Shown one piece after another: positions 30,204-40,476 of a DNA stretch of 54,143 nucleotides. The position numbers and the translations under genes are program-made. The first letter of the stretch is position 1. The number at the start of each line of letters is the position of its first letter. The DNA is from Rikenellaceae bacterium (lineage in GTDB: Bacteria > Bacteroidota > Bacteroidia > Bacteroidales > Rikenellaceae): positions 1-54,143 of the forward strand of contig SUZO01000014.1 of NCBI GenBank assembly GCA_015059805.1. The letters are read 5' to 3'. The notes beneath the pieces are model-generated. The model had not been told where the DNA came from. It worked only from the letters and a program-made list of their open reading frames with translations, and did not search any database.

Positions 30204-32831
30204 ATGCAAATAGCTGATAAGTACACTCCACAGGAGATTGAACAGAAGTGGTACGACTATTGGTGCGACCACAATCTTTTCCATTCAGAGCCAGATGAGC
30301 GTGAGCCTTATACTATTGTTATCCCGCCACCAAATGTGACAGGTATGCTACATATGGGACACATGCTTAACAATACGCTTCAGGATGTACTGGTGCGTCG
30401 TGCTCGTATGCTCGGTAAGAATGCTTGCTGGGTACCAGGTACTGACCACGCAAGTATCGCTACAGAGGCAAAGGTTGTAGCTAAGCTCAAGGCTGAGGGT
30501 ATAGATAAGTCGTCACTTACCCGCGAGCAGTTCCTTGCTCATGCGTGGGAGTGGAAGGAGAAGCACGGCGGTATTATCCTCAAGCAGCTGCGCAAGCTCG
30601 GTGCATCATGTGACTGGGACCGCACCTGCTTTACTATGGATGAGGCTCGTACAGAGGGCGTTATTAAGGTATTCTGTGACCTCTACAACAAGGGAAAGAT
30701 TTACCGTGGTGTAAGAATGGTTCACTGGGACCCATCGGCAAAGACAGCTCTTTCAGATGAGGAGGTGATATACAAGGAGTCACAGGGTAAGCTCTACTAC
30801 TTACGTTATAAACTTGAGGGTACAGACCGCAATATTATCGTTGCTACAACACGTCCAGAGACTATTTTGGGTGATAGCGCAGTGTGTCTTAACCCTAACG
30901 ACCCTCGCTATGCAGATATTGCTGAGGGTGCACGTGTGATTGTTCCGCTCGTTGGTCGCTCTATTCCGATTATCCGTGACGAGTATGTAGATATTGAGTT
31001 CGGTACTGGTGCGCTTAAGGTTACCCCTGCGCACGATGTAAATGACTATATGCTGGGCGAGAAGTATGCCCTTGAGACTATTGATATCTTCAATGATGAC
31101 GGTACTATTAACGACAAGGTGGGTCTTTATGTTGGCATGGACCGCTTTGAGTGCCGCAAGCAGATTGAGAAGGATCTTGAGGCTGCAGGTCTTATGGAGA
31201 AGACCGAGGCTTATACAAACAATGTCGGTTATTCAGAGCGTACTGGTGTGGCTATTGAGCCAAAGCTCTCTATGCAGTGGTTTATGTCTATGTCTGAGAT
31301 TGCAAAGCCTGCAACAAAGGCTGTGCTTGAGGATGTAATTCGCTTTGTGCCGGAGAAGTATAAGAATACATACCGCCACTGGATGGAGAATATCAAGGAT
31401 TGGTGTATCAGCCGCCAGCTCTGGTGGGGTCAGCGCATACCTGCATATTACCTTCCAAAGGGTGGTTATGTGGTTGCTCAGAGTGCCGAGGAGGCTCTTG
31501 TTCTTGCGCAGCAGAAGAGTGGCGACAGCACACTTACCCTTGCGGATCTTCGTCAGGATGAGGATGTGCTTGATACGTGGTTTAGCTCTTGGCTCTGGCC
31601 AATATCTGTCTTTGACGGTATTCGCAACCCTGATAACGAGCAGATTCGCTACTACTATCCAACAAACGACCTTGTAACAGGTCCAGATATTATCTTCTTC
31701 TGGGTGGCTCGTATGATTATGGCGGGCTATGAGTACCGCAGTCAGATGCCATTCCACAATGTCTACTTTACAGGTATTGTGCGCGATAAGATTGGTCGTA
31801 AGATGAGTAAGCAGCTTGGTAACTCTCCAGACCCACTGGATCTTATTGCAAAGTATGGTGCTGATGGTGTTCGTGTGGCTATGATGCTCTGCTCAAGTGC
31901 AGGTAACGACTTGATGTTTGACGATGCACTCTGCGAGCAGGGTCGTAACTTCGGTAATAAGATTTGGAACGCATATCGCCTTATCAATGGCTGGAATGTA
32001 GACGAAACACTTGCTCAGAGCGAGAATAATGCCGCTGGCATTGCTTGGTTCCGCGCAAAGCTTAACGCTGCTCTTGCCGAGATTGAGGAGAACTTCAAGA
32101 ATTACCGCATCTCTGAGGCTCTGATGGTCGCTTATAAGCTCTTCTGGGACGACTTTAGTGGTTGGTACCTTGAGATTGTTAAGCCAGCATACGGCACTCC
32201 AGCTGATAAGCTTACTGTAGAGCAGACAAAGCTGTTCTTTGAGCAGCTGATGCTCGTTCTGCATCCATTTATGCCATTTGTGACAGAGGAGATTTGGCAG
32301 GACCTTGCACCTCGTGCCGAGGGCGAGTCTATTATGGTTAGCCCAATGCCAAAGGTAGAGGATACTGACGAGACACTTCTTGCCCGCTTTGCCCTTGTCC
32401 AGGAGGCTGTATCTGCTCTGCGTAATGTCCGCAAGCAGAAGAATATGCCACAGAAGGAGGCTCTGGAGCTGAAGGTTGTAGTGGATGAGAACTATCCACG
32501 TGAATTTGAGGCTGTGCTTGTCAAGATGGGTAACCTCTCGGCTGTGACAGCAGTGACTGAGAAGAGCGCTACAGATGCTGGATTTATCGTTAAGACTACA
32601 CAGTACTTCGTTCCTATGGGCGAGAATGTGAATGTTGAGGAGGAGATTGCAAAGCTTGAGAAGGACCTTGCTTACTATGAGGGCTTCCTTGCTTCAGTGA
32701 TGAAGAAACTCTCTAACGAGCGCTTTGTAAACTCTGCACCTGCTCAGGTTGTTGCAAATGAGCGCGCAAAGCAGGCAGATGCTGAGGCTAAGATTGCCGC
32801 TATCCGCGAGCAGCTTGCTGCATTGAAATAG
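30204..32831 (+). CDS. valS: Valyl-tRNA synthetase
   Basis: An 875-aa class I synthetase that charges tRNA-Val. The HIGH motif appears as HMGH (His50 on) in [15 protein letters not shown], and the KMSKS motif as KMSKQ (Lys533 on). The CP1 editing domain is between them (about 190-350, with [10 protein letters not shown] and TPAHDVNDY). An anticodon-binding domain and a C-terminal coiled-coil arm (about 805-875, rich in Glu/Lys/Ala) complete the usual ValS layout. The ATG at 30204 gives the expected N-terminus; the frame continues upstream to 30168 without family resemblance. A terminator closes the gene. Confidence 0.97.
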   Translation: MQIADKYTPQEIEQKWYDYWCDHNLFHSEPDEREPYTIVIPPPNVTGMLHMGHMLNNTLQDVLVRRARMLGKNACWVPGTDHASIATEAKVVAKLKAEGIDKSSLTREQFLAHAWEWKEKHGGIILKQLRKLGASCDWDRTCFTMDEARTEGVIKVFCDLYNKGKIYRGVRMVHWDPSAKTALSDEEVIYKESQGKLYYLRYKLEGTDRNIIVATTRPETILGDSAVCLNPNDPRYADIAEGARVIVPLVGRSIPIIRDEYVDIEFGTGALKVTPAHDVNDYMLGEKYALETIDIFNDDGTINDKVGLYVGMDRFECRKQIEKDLEAAGLMEKTEAYTNNVGYSERTGVAIEPKLSMQWFMSMSEIAKPATKAVLEDVIRFVPEKYKNTYRHWMENIKDWCISRQLWWGQRIPAYYLPKGGYVVAQSAEEALVLAQQKSGDSTLTLADLRQDEDVLDTWFSSWLWPISVFDGIRNPDNEQIRYYYPTNDLVTGPDIIFFWVARMIMAGYEYRSQMPFHNVYFTGIVRDKIGRKMSKQLGNSPDPLDLIAKYGADGVRVAMMLCSSAGNDLMFDDALCEQGRNFGNKIWNAYRLINGWNVDETLAQSENNAAGIAWFRAKLNAALAEIEENFKNYRISEALMVAYKLFWDDFSGWYLEIVKPAYGTPADKLTVEQTKLFFEQLMLVLHPFMPFVTEEIWQDLAPRAEGESIMVSPMPKVEDTDETLLARFALVQEAVSALRNVRKQKNMPQKEALELKVVVDENYPREFEAVLVKMGNLSAVTAVTEKSATDAGFIVKTTQYFVPMGENVNVEEEIAKLEKDLAYYEGFLASVMKKLSNERFVNSAPAQVVANERAKQADAEAKIAAIREQLAALK

Positions 32832-32850
32832 TGGTGAATGCCTTATAAGA

Positions 32851-32885
32851 AAGACCTCTCGCTTTTGGCTGAGAGGTCTTTTTTT
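32851..32885 (+). terminator. Intrinsic terminator of valS (possibly bidirectional)
   Basis: AAGACCTCTC (32851-32860) pairs perfectly with GAGAGGTCTT (32871-32880) over a 10-nt loop, with T to 32885. The minus strand also has a T-rich tail, so it may also stop the convergent rnhA transcript. Confidence 0.9.
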
Positions 32886-32892
32886 GTGAACT

Positions 32893-33354
32893 CTATTCTG
32901 GCTGGTATCCCGTATCCTCAAGGAGCGTTGCTCCATTTGCAGCTGCGACGGCAAGTGTATCACAACGGTTATTCTCTACAGTCTCAGCGTGACCCTTAAT
33001 CCAGACAAAACGGACATTATGCTTTCGGTAAACAGCTAAGAATCGCATCCAAAGGTCGGGATTCTTCTTGCCGTTAAAGCCCTTCTTTGCCCAACCAAAG
33101 ACCCAGCGCTGAGTAACTGCATCAACAACATATTTAGAGTCTGAATATATTGTGACCTCTGAGCCCTCAAACTTCAGAGCCTCAAGAGCTACGCAGACAG
33201 CCATAAGCTCCATACGGTTATTTGTTGTCAGTCGAAAACCTGCAGAGAGCTCCTTGCGGTGTGGTCCGCTAATAAGTACAACGCCATAGCCCCCCTTGCC
33301 TGGATTGCCAAGCGACGAGCCATCTGTGTATATTGTAATTTGCGGTGCTGCCAT
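32893..33354 (-). CDS. rnhA: Ribonuclease HI
   Basis: A 153-aa enzyme cutting RNA in RNA:DNA hybrids during replication and repair. The catalytic carboxylates are visible as Asp11 (YTDGSS), Glu49 (NRMEL), Asp72 (YSDSKY) and Asp132 (RCDTLA), with His122 in IKGHAE. VFGWAKKGFNGKKNPDLW is the basic-protrusion region used in substrate binding. Length and motifs match RnhA type I. Its ATG overlaps the HAD gene stop (TAATG); it is the last gene of the trpS-clc-HAD-rnhA run. Confidence 0.96.
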   Translation of the reverse strand: MAAPQITIYTDGSSLGNPGKGGYGVVLISGPHRKELSAGFRLTTNNRMELMAVCVALEALKFEGSEVTIYSDSKYVVDAVTQRWVFGWAKKGFNGKKNPDLWMRFLAVYRKHNVRFVWIKGHAETVENNRCDTLAVAAANGATLLEDTGYQPE

Positions 33355-34004
33355 TAGCCAAGAACGATATCTATAATCTCCCTAAAGTCATCAACGACCC
33401 ACTTAGCACCCGCTTCAGTAAGGGTTTTGCGGTCGTGGCTACCGTATGTTACGCCACAGCAGCGACAGCCCGCGTTTTTACCCATACCCATGTCAAAAGT
33501 TGAGTCACCGACCACTACTGAGGTCTCAATAGTAGTGCCAGCACGACGTATTGACTCAAAAGCGATATCTGGAGCAGGTTTGCCCTTTGATACAGTATCA
33601 AGGCAGACTATATTGTCAAGATATGGTGCCATGCCGAGATTCTTTGCTGTATACTCTATAATTGGAGTAACATTATTTGTAGTAATGGCAAACTTAATAC
33701 CCTCGGCAGTCAGGCGCTCCATTGTTTCCAGCACGCCATCAAAGAGTGTAATCATATCAAGACCCTCAGAGATATAGAGCTCACGGTAACGTGCTGAGAT
33801 ACGAGTTATAAACTCCTCATCATTACGCCCTGTAAGAACACGGAATGCCTCCTCGGTGGTATACCCCATATTCTTCGTAAGTAGTTCGCGGTCAAGGGTA
33901 TATCCCGCCTCTGTGCACACCTTATCTGCACAATAGAGAATGCTTGGAAGGGTATTTGCAGTAGTGCCGTCAAAATCCAGCATCAATAGTTTTATATCGC
34001 TCAT
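33354..34004 (-). CDS. HAD-superfamily hydrolase, phosphoglycolate phosphatase-like
   Basis: A 216-aa cytosolic HAD phosphatase. Motif I LDFDGTTAN supplies the nucleophilic Asp and the general acid Asp. Motif II is TTNN, motif III Lys is in KGKPAPDIA, and motif IV is VVGDSTFDMGMGKNAG. An alpha-helical C1 cap lies between motifs I and II (about 20-85). This pattern is Gph-like, but HAD substrates cannot be told from motifs. It sits 2 nt after clc and overlaps rnhA by the TAATG junction. The cap argues against it being the missing KdsC. Confidence 0.85.
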   Translation of the reverse strand: MSDIKLLMLDFDGTTANTLPSILYCADKVCTEAGYTLDRELLTKNMGYTTEEAFRVLTGRNDEEFITRISARYRELYISEGLDMITLFDGVLETMERLTAEGIKFAITTNNVTPIIEYTAKNLGMAPYLDNIVCLDTVSKGKPAPDIAFESIRRAGTTIETSVVVGDSTFDMGMGKNAGCRCCGVTYGSHDRKTLTEAGAKWVVDDFREIIDIVLG

Positions 34005-34006
34005 AA

Positions 34007-35818
34007 TTATTGAGATATATTTACAAGTTGTTCGCGATAGGCATTGAGTATTCGGGATTTGGAGATAAAGCCTTTGTATCTATTCTGTTTATCTACCACT
34101 GGTAGCATCCATGTGTGGTTCTGCTCAAAACGAGGAAGTACCTCCTGAATCTGCTCCTTCTCTATAATTTTATCAGGTGGCTGAATCATGTATGAGGTTA
34201 TAGGATTGCCCCACTTCTCGTGCTTGAACATATCCTCACGAAGGTCATCAAGCTGAACAATACCCAGAAGATGCCCGAAGTTATCAATCACAGGAAATAT
34301 ATTTCTGCGGGCGGTAGCGATAATAGAGACCACATCGCCAAGGGTTGCACTCTCGCGCAGACGAGCAAAGTCATTCTCCATCAGCTCGTCTAACTTCAGA
34401 AAGACAAGCACCGACTGGTCTTTGTCGTGCGTTAAAAGTTCGCCTTTAACCCTCAGACGCTTTGTATAAATTGAGTCAGGGTCAAGATAGTATCCTACTG
34501 CAAAGGCGATACAAGCAACAATCATCAGCGGAATGAATAGTCCATAACCGTTTGATAGCTCGGCAATTAGGAAGATAGATGTCAGCGGAGCATTCATCAC
34601 TCCCGCCATAACACCCGCCATGCCGACAAGTGTAAATGTGGCAATCGAAATTTCCCAGCCAAAGCATAACTGACAGAAAAGTGCCAATGAAGCTCCCGTA
34701 AATGCACCCACAAAGAGCGAAGGGGCAAATGTTCCACCCACACCTCCTGAGGCATTTGTTGTGGCGGTAGCGATAACCTTAAAGAACATCGTGGCGATAA
34801 TATATATCAGCACCACCCAGTCTATATCCTTAAAGGTGTAGAAGAGCGAGTTCTCAAAGATTGTCTGCTTATCGCCGTGCATAAGCGATACAAAAGCCTC
34901 ATAACCCTCGCCGTAGAGCGGAGGGAAGAGGAAAATGAGCAGACCCAATATGCTACCTCCGACAATCCACTTCTTGTATTGACTCTTGATTGCCCCGATA
35001 CGCTTGCCAATAGCTGCATTAGCGCTGGTAAAGTAGTAGGACATCACTCCACAGATACATCCAAGCATTATAAAGAGTGGTATCTGCTTAATCTGGAAGG
35101 CATCTGCTGGAGAGAGTGTTACGGAGATAATCGGGTCCCAACCACGAAGTACAATGGCGATAGTCGTCGCTGTGACAGACGAGATAAGTAGTGGAATTAC
35201 ACTTGCCGAGGTGATGTCAAGCATCAGAATCTCAAGCACAAAGACTACGCCCGTAATTGGTGCCTTGAAGATTGATGCTACGGCAGCACCAGCACCACAA
35301 CAGAGCAGAAGCGTGATATTTCGGTAGTTCAGCTTAGCAAGTTTACCGACATTTGAGCCGATGGCAGCACCGGTAAGCACAATAGGTGCCTCAGGACCTA
35401 CAGAGCCACCGAAGCCGATTGTTGTAGCACCGCCCACGACAGAGGTCCAACAGTTATGTCCCGCAATGCGCGAGCCTCGGCTGGACATCGCATAGAGTAC
35501 TCGCGTAACGCCCTCCGAGATGTTATCCTTGACAATATACTTCACAAAGAGTGTTGCAAGGACAATACCGATACCAGGATAGATAAGGTAGAGAATATGA
35601 AAAGTATCAACATCAAACCAATTTACCAGGCAACTTTTGATAAAGTGCAGCAGCACCTCAAACAGATAAGTACCCAAGCCGGCAAGCGCACCGACAATAA
35701 CAGCGAGGATGGCGAGCATCTGTCGCTCGCTCAGTCGCTTTGTCAGGCGCAGAAACCAGCGGTATATCTTCTCTCGCCCCGCGGGTTTGATATATTTGGA
35801 CTCTTCAATAATCTCCAT
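34007..35818 (-). CDS. CLC-family chloride channel/transporter with CBS domains
   Basis: A 603-aa membrane protein: CLC transmembrane core (about 25-440) and two C-terminal CBS domains (about 460-600). Family motifs are GGSVGPEAPIVLTGAAIGS and GGVGGTFAPSLFVGAFTG. Where CLC-ec1 has the gating glutamate (GREGP), this protein has Val140 (GSVGP). Where CLC-ec1 has the internal proton glutamate (second E of EE), it has Glu196 followed by Ile197. Both residues required for proton coupling therefore appear to be missing, which suggests channel-like anion conduction; this is inference. The start is ATG 35818, not the TTG at 35824 that abuts the trpS stop. Confidence 0.9.
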   Translation of the reverse strand: MEIIEESKYIKPAGREKIYRWFLRLTKRLSERQMLAILAVIVGALAGLGTYLFEVLLHFIKSCLVNWFDVDTFHILYLIYPGIGIVLATLFVKYIVKDNISEGVTRVLYAMSSRGSRIAGHNCWTSVVGGATTIGFGGSVGPEAPIVLTGAAIGSNVGKLAKLNYRNITLLLCCGAGAAVASIFKAPITGVVFVLEILMLDITSASVIPLLISSVTATTIAIVLRGWDPIISVTLSPADAFQIKQIPLFIMLGCICGVMSYYFTSANAAIGKRIGAIKSQYKKWIVGGSILGLLIFLFPPLYGEGYEAFVSLMHGDKQTIFENSLFYTFKDIDWVVLIYIIATMFFKVIATATTNASGGVGGTFAPSLFVGAFTGASLALFCQLCFGWEISIATFTLVGMAGVMAGVMNAPLTSIFLIAELSNGYGLFIPLMIVACIAFAVGYYLDPDSIYTKRLRVKGELLTHDKDQSVLVFLKLDELMENDFARLRESATLGDVVSIIATARRNIFPVIDNFGHLLGIVQLDDLREDMFKHEKWGNPITSYMIQPPDKIIEKEQIQEVLPRFEQNHTWMLPVVDKQNRYKGFISKSRILNAYREQLVNISQ

Positions 35819-35824
35819 TGCCAA

Positions 35825-36970
<1,146 letters not shown>

Positions 36971-36983
36971 TTAATTTATCCTA

Positions 36984-37014
36984 CAAAGATAATTATAAGA
37001 ATTATAAAATGCAA
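36984..37014 (-). promoter_or_regulatory. Promoter of the trpS operon
   Basis: Minus strand: TTG (37012-37014), 20-nt spacer, TATCTTTG (36984-36991), 31 nt before the trpS start. Confidence 0.7.
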
Positions 37015-37026
37015 GATAAATTGCAA

Positions 37027-38322
37027 CTATCGTGCTTCTGGCTGGCACTGAGATAGGCAGTAACTACGTAAATCCTCCCAGCGATAGAAAGGATAATTCT
37101 CTGATTTTACTGGGATTCTGATGTCGCGTTCACTGTGCAGTAAGCGAACAAGTACATCGCCCTTCTTATTGCGGTAGAATATAAACTGCACATTCACAGA
37201 CATAGATGTTACGCGGCTATCGCACCATACCTCTGGCAGTCGCTCAATATTTGCAAACGACACACGACCATCGCAACCCTCAGCGTGCATTATTGCAAGT
37301 AGTGGAATTATAGCAGAGTCGTGACCAAAGCGTAGTGTTGCTGCTTGGTCGGCAGTTTTGCCTGAGATAACGTCGTCGGCACGCTCAATAATATCACGCA
37401 GAAGCAACTTGCCATCCTCATTGCGAACATCGCCGTAGTCGATAGATGGACCATAAGTCATGTAGCGACGGATGTTAAACAGATGCCACATCTTGTATCG
37501 CTCATCCTCAGTGAAGATGTCATGCAACTCTGGTAGAGTGTCAAAGTTCTGAATAATCATTGCCAAGTCGTGCATGTTGCCCATAAATAGGTGGGTATCA
37601 GTGCTGTTGTAGACTTTGCAAATCTGCTTAAAGGCGTAGTGGTAGTCATTAAAAATGCGACATACAAATGCCTTGTCATCAGTCTGTTGCTGCTGGTACT
37701 TTTTAGCCATTGTGCGGGCTGTTTTGTAGAAGGTATCCATATTCTTCTCTGGGCGAGTGATATGAATATCGTGTGCAGATGCATTGCGAGCAATGTTGAG
37801 CTTTGGATATATCTCCTTTAGTCGCTCAGTAAATGCTGCCATGCTCATCACGCAACGCACAGATGGAGAGGCAAAGCAGGTGATATTGTTACCATTCTTC
37901 CCTGAAAAGACCTCTGGATAAAGAGTTGCCATACGCTCTGCGATACCCTTCTGTTCCCTCTCACCACGCGCTGAAAGGTCACCAGCACGCATGTGGGCAT
38001 CATCAGCTATAATTCGCACACGCTGCATTAGACTTACGCCAAGCTCTGTGAGTTTACCATCTTTGTATGCCTGCTCCAAAAGCACTGCTGGCTGGTCGTA
38101 CTTCTCCTGCGCGGTCTGATAGCGAGAGCCATGACGACCATAATGTGAAATGTAGAATGGTTTGTACCCCTTTGGTGGAGCTACATGCTCCTGCTCACTT
38201 ACCATATATGCAGTGTAGATGCCTCCCGCTAAGTTTGGATTGGCTGCAATCTGCTCTCGCATCGTTTGTGCATAGGCAGATATTGATATAAGGAGCGAAA
38301 TGAGTAGTAAAAATTGCTTCAT
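37027..38322 (-). CDS. Exported histidine-type phosphatase (phytase/MINPP-like acid phosphatase)
   Basis: A 431-aa protein with signal peptide MKQFLLLISLLISISAYAQ. The active-site motif SHYGRHGSRY places the nucleophilic histidine at His64, flanked by Arg63 and Arg67. The distal proton-donor motif is FGHDSAI. This is the branch-2 histidine phosphatase clan, which includes periplasmic phytases, glucose-1-phosphatase and the Bacteroides inositol-polyphosphate phosphatase. The HD form of the distal motif fits classical acid phosphatases better than MINPP, which has HAE. Substrate unknown; phosphate scavenging is inferred. It is monocistronic and divergent from oxyR. Confidence 0.85.
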   Translation of the reverse strand: MKQFLLLISLLISISAYAQTMREQIAANPNLAGGIYTAYMVSEQEHVAPPKGYKPFYISHYGRHGSRYQTAQEKYDQPAVLLEQAYKDGKLTELGVSLMQRVRIIADDAHMRAGDLSARGEREQKGIAERMATLYPEVFSGKNGNNITCFASPSVRCVMSMAAFTERLKEIYPKLNIARNASAHDIHITRPEKNMDTFYKTARTMAKKYQQQQTDDKAFVCRIFNDYHYAFKQICKVYNSTDTHLFMGNMHDLAMIIQNFDTLPELHDIFTEDERYKMWHLFNIRRYMTYGPSIDYGDVRNEDGKLLLRDIIERADDVISGKTADQAATLRFGHDSAIIPLLAIMHAEGCDGRVSFANIERLPEVWCDSRVTSMSVNVQFIFYRNKKGDVLVRLLHSERDIRIPVKSENYPFYRWEDLRSYCLSQCQPEAR

Positions 38323-38368
38323 AATCTTGTTAGGTTGGTGTTTTTTTTAGTTTAGTACATAATTTTTG

Positions 38369-38399
38369 CAAAATTATGAATTTATTTCTGTTTTTCAAA
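38369..38399 (-). promoter_or_regulatory. Promoter of the histidine phosphatase gene
   Basis: Minus strand: TTTG (38396-38399), 19-nt spacer, TAATTTTG (38369-38376). It faces away from the oxyR promoter 46 nt further on. Confidence 0.65.
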
Positions 38400-38445
38400 A
38401 GATTATGGTCATAGAGTGTGATATAAGGAAAAATTTATCTTAAGA

Positions 38446-38477
38446 TTTGTTTAATATCAATAATTTTTATATCTTTG
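38446..38477 (+). promoter_or_regulatory. Promoter of oxyR
   Basis: TTTG (38446-38449), 20-nt spacer, TATCTTTG (38470-38477), a perfect match, 24 nt before the ATG. Confidence 0.75.
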
Positions 38478-38501
38478 CCATACTTTAATAAGTATATAAT
38501 T

Positions 38502-39392
38502 ATGACAATCATCCAACTTGAGTATCTTCTTGCTGTCGCTAATTTCGGTAGCTTCTCTATTGCTGCCGACCACTGTTTTGTTACCCAGCCTTCGCTTAGT
38601 ATGCAGATTAAGTCTTTGGAGAGCGAGTTGGGGGTTATGTTGCTTGACAGAACCAAAAAGCCTGTAGTGCCTACGGAGGCTGGTGAGGTTGTTCTGCAGC
38701 AGGCGCGTGAGGCGCTGAGGGAGTATAACTCAATCAAGGAGGTTGTCTTGCAATTTAAGGGTGAGATTGCTGGTAGGATTCGCTTGGGAGTCATTCCAAC
38801 TATTGCTCCATACTTGTTGCATAAGTTTATCCCAGAATTTCTGTCGCGTTATCCGAAGGTTGAGCTTGAGGTGCGAGAGATGCACACTGAGGATTTGGTG
38901 GAGCAGATGAATCGTGACCGTATTGATGTTGCCTTAGTTGCTGGTGGTACTTGTGGTGATGAATTTACTGAGTACGAGCTCTTTGATGATCGCTTCTATG
39001 CATACGTCTCTCCGACAAACCCTCTTTATAAGAAGAGTAACATCCTTATTTCTGATATTGATATGCGCGAGCTTGTGCTGCTTAGTACAGGAAACTGTAT
39101 GCGTGACCAGGTGCTTGAGTTGTGTCAAGCTCACCGAAATTCTCAATCGCGCTACTACTTTGAGTCAGGCTCGCTGGATACACTGATGCGAATTGTAGAT
39201 TGTACGAACAATATTACCATCATTCCAGAGATGGCTATTGAGTATATCGGCAAGGAGCACTCACGCCAGATTAAATCTCTAATTAAGGGTGCATATTCAC
39301 GTAAAATCGCCCTTGTTGTACGTCGTACATACGTTAAGCACTCCATTGTGGATGCCCTGCAAAAGACTATTATTGACTGTGTAAGACGCTAA
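38502..39392 (+). CDS. oxyR: Hydrogen peroxide-sensing LysR regulator OxyR
   Basis: A 296-aa LysR-type regulator. The winged helix-turn-helix is at about 1-60 (LEYLLAVANFGSFSIAADHC, then TQPSLSMQIKSLESELG) and the substrate-binding-like sensor domain at 90-296. The segment TGNCMRDQVLELC has two cysteines eight residues apart, and from this start codon they fall at exactly Cys199 and Cys208, the positions that form the peroxide-induced disulfide in E. coli OxyR. It is therefore a true peroxide sensor rather than a generic LysR protein. Start 38502 is supported by the promoter and the family N-terminus. No catalase or Dps gene is adjacent. Confidence 0.93.
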   Translation: MTIIQLEYLLAVANFGSFSIAADHCFVTQPSLSMQIKSLESELGVMLLDRTKKPVVPTEAGEVVLQQAREALREYNSIKEVVLQFKGEIAGRIRLGVIPTIAPYLLHKFIPEFLSRYPKVELEVREMHTEDLVEQMNRDRIDVALVAGGTCGDEFTEYELFDDRFYAYVSPTNPLYKKSNILISDIDMRELVLLSTGNCMRDQVLELCQAHRNSQSRYYFESGSLDTLMRIVDCTNNITIIPEMAIEYIGKEHSRQIKSLIKGAYSRKIALVVRRTYVKHSIVDALQKTIIDCVRR

Positions 39393-39492
39393 GCCTTCAA
39401 GGTACTAAGAGGTCTGCAACATCCCCAAAAAACGCGCAACCCTTAAGTCGTCACATATCCCTAACGCCACCAAACGATCATGTGCCTCCCCG
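39393..39492. other. Convergent intergenic gap oxyR/tsaE
   Basis: 100 nt between two convergent genes. I see no strong hairpin with a T-run, no open frame and no repeat here. Confidence 0.5.
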
Positions 39493-39906
39493 TTAGTCGA
39501 TGATAAAGCGGCGGGTTGTCGGGTCAATGATTTCAATCTTTACGACCATTGTATTGTCTGGTAGTAGCTGCTCAATCTTTTCAGGCCACTCTACCAGACA
39601 TAAGTCGCCAGAGTAGAAGTACTCCTCATAACCCATATCAAAAGCCTCGGCTAAAGAGTTGATGCGATAGAAGTCAAAGTGATATACTGGCTCCTCAGAC
39701 TCTGTATAGTATTGATTTACAAGCGCAAAAGTAGGGCTTGTCACTGTGTCTTGTGAGCCCATGCGCTCCATTATTGCGCTAATTAGCGTGGTCTTTCCTG
39801 CACCCATAGGGGCAAAAAAAGCTACCACGTTGCGACCATTTAACGACTCTAAGAGTGCATCTGCGACCTTGTCTAAGTCGTTTAAGGAGTCAATAACAAT
39901 CTCCAT
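39493..39906 (-). CDS. tsaE: tRNA threonylcarbamoyladenosine biosynthesis ATPase
   Basis: A 137-aa P-loop ATPase that works with TsaB and TsaD to make t6A37 in ANN-decoding tRNAs. Walker A is MGAGKTT (residues 34-40); SPTFALVNQY and YHFDFYRI are the family's catalytic and Walker B-like segments, and LCLVEWPEKI is typical of TsaE. Length is normal. It follows the outer-membrane protein gene after a 1-nt gap, so the two are co-transcribed from the promoter at 40436-40466. Confidence 0.94.
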   Translation of the reverse strand: MEIVIDSLNDLDKVADALLESLNGRNVVAFFAPMGAGKTTLISAIMERMGSQDTVTSPTFALVNQYYTESEEPVYHFDFYRINSLAEAFDMGYEEYFYSGDLCLVEWPEKIEQLLPDNTMVVKIEIIDPTTRRFIID

Positions 39907-39907
39907 A

Positions 39908-40411
39908 TTAGAACATTATACCAATCTTAACTTGAACAGAGCTCATAGAGAGCTTGCCTAAGTCAATATTTTTAACCTTCTGCATGTTGTATCCTACCTG
40001 AGCCTTAAATACTCCCCATACAACACCAACTGCAGGTGCTACAGTGAGTCCGGTGTCATTATCCAAATCGCCAGTAACACCAACACCAAGACCAACATCG
40101 CAGCTTACAAATGGACTAACATTTTTTGAAACAGGATAGTAACCCTTTAGGTTGAGATATACTGGAACGATAGCCTCGCTACTATCGTCAAAGTCGTAGT
40201 AGAAGTCAAAACCTGTACCGATACCAGTTGAGAAGTACTTTCCAACTTTGATTCCCTGGATTGTGTGGATATTTACACGCTCAGAGGCTCTCTTGCCAAC
40301 GCCAAAGGAGTAGCCGAGATCAACCTCGCCCTGATATGATACCTTACCCTTTGCACTTGCAAAGCCAACTGTAAGAAGAAGCAAACTGAGAAATAGTGAT
40401 ATTCTTTTCAT
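39908..40411 (-). CDS. Small outer-membrane beta-barrel protein
   Basis: A 167-aa protein with signal peptide MKRISLFLSLLLLTVGFASA. The mature part alternates polar and hydrophobic residues in strands such as VSYQGEVDLGYSFGV, YFSTGIGTGFDFYYDF, VPVYLNLKGYYPV, FVSCDVGLGVGV and AQVGYNMQKV, and ends in KIGIMF with a C-terminal Phe, as expected for an eight-strand barrel inserted by the Bam complex. The family is the generic Bacteroidota 'outer membrane beta-barrel protein'; function unknown. ATG 40411 is preferred over 40438, which would add residues before the signal peptide and overlap the promoter. Confidence 0.75.
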   Translation of the reverse strand: MKRISLFLSLLLLTVGFASAKGKVSYQGEVDLGYSFGVGKRASERVNIHTIQGIKVGKYFSTGIGTGFDFYYDFDDSSEAIVPVYLNLKGYYPVSKNVSPFVSCDVGLGVGVTGDLDNDTGLTVAPAVGVVWGVFKAQVGYNMQKVKNIDLGKLSMSSVQVKIGIMF

Positions 40412-40435
40412 AACCGCTATATGTGAATGTTTTGG

Positions 40436-40466
40436 CAAATATAATAAAAATCGTACAAACTACAAA
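40436..40466 (-). promoter_or_regulatory. Promoter of the outer-membrane protein-tsaE operon
   Basis: Minus strand: TTTG (40463-40466), 19-nt spacer, TATATTTG (40436-40443), 24 nt before the ATG. Confidence 0.65.
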
Positions 40467-40476
40467 AATCATACGA

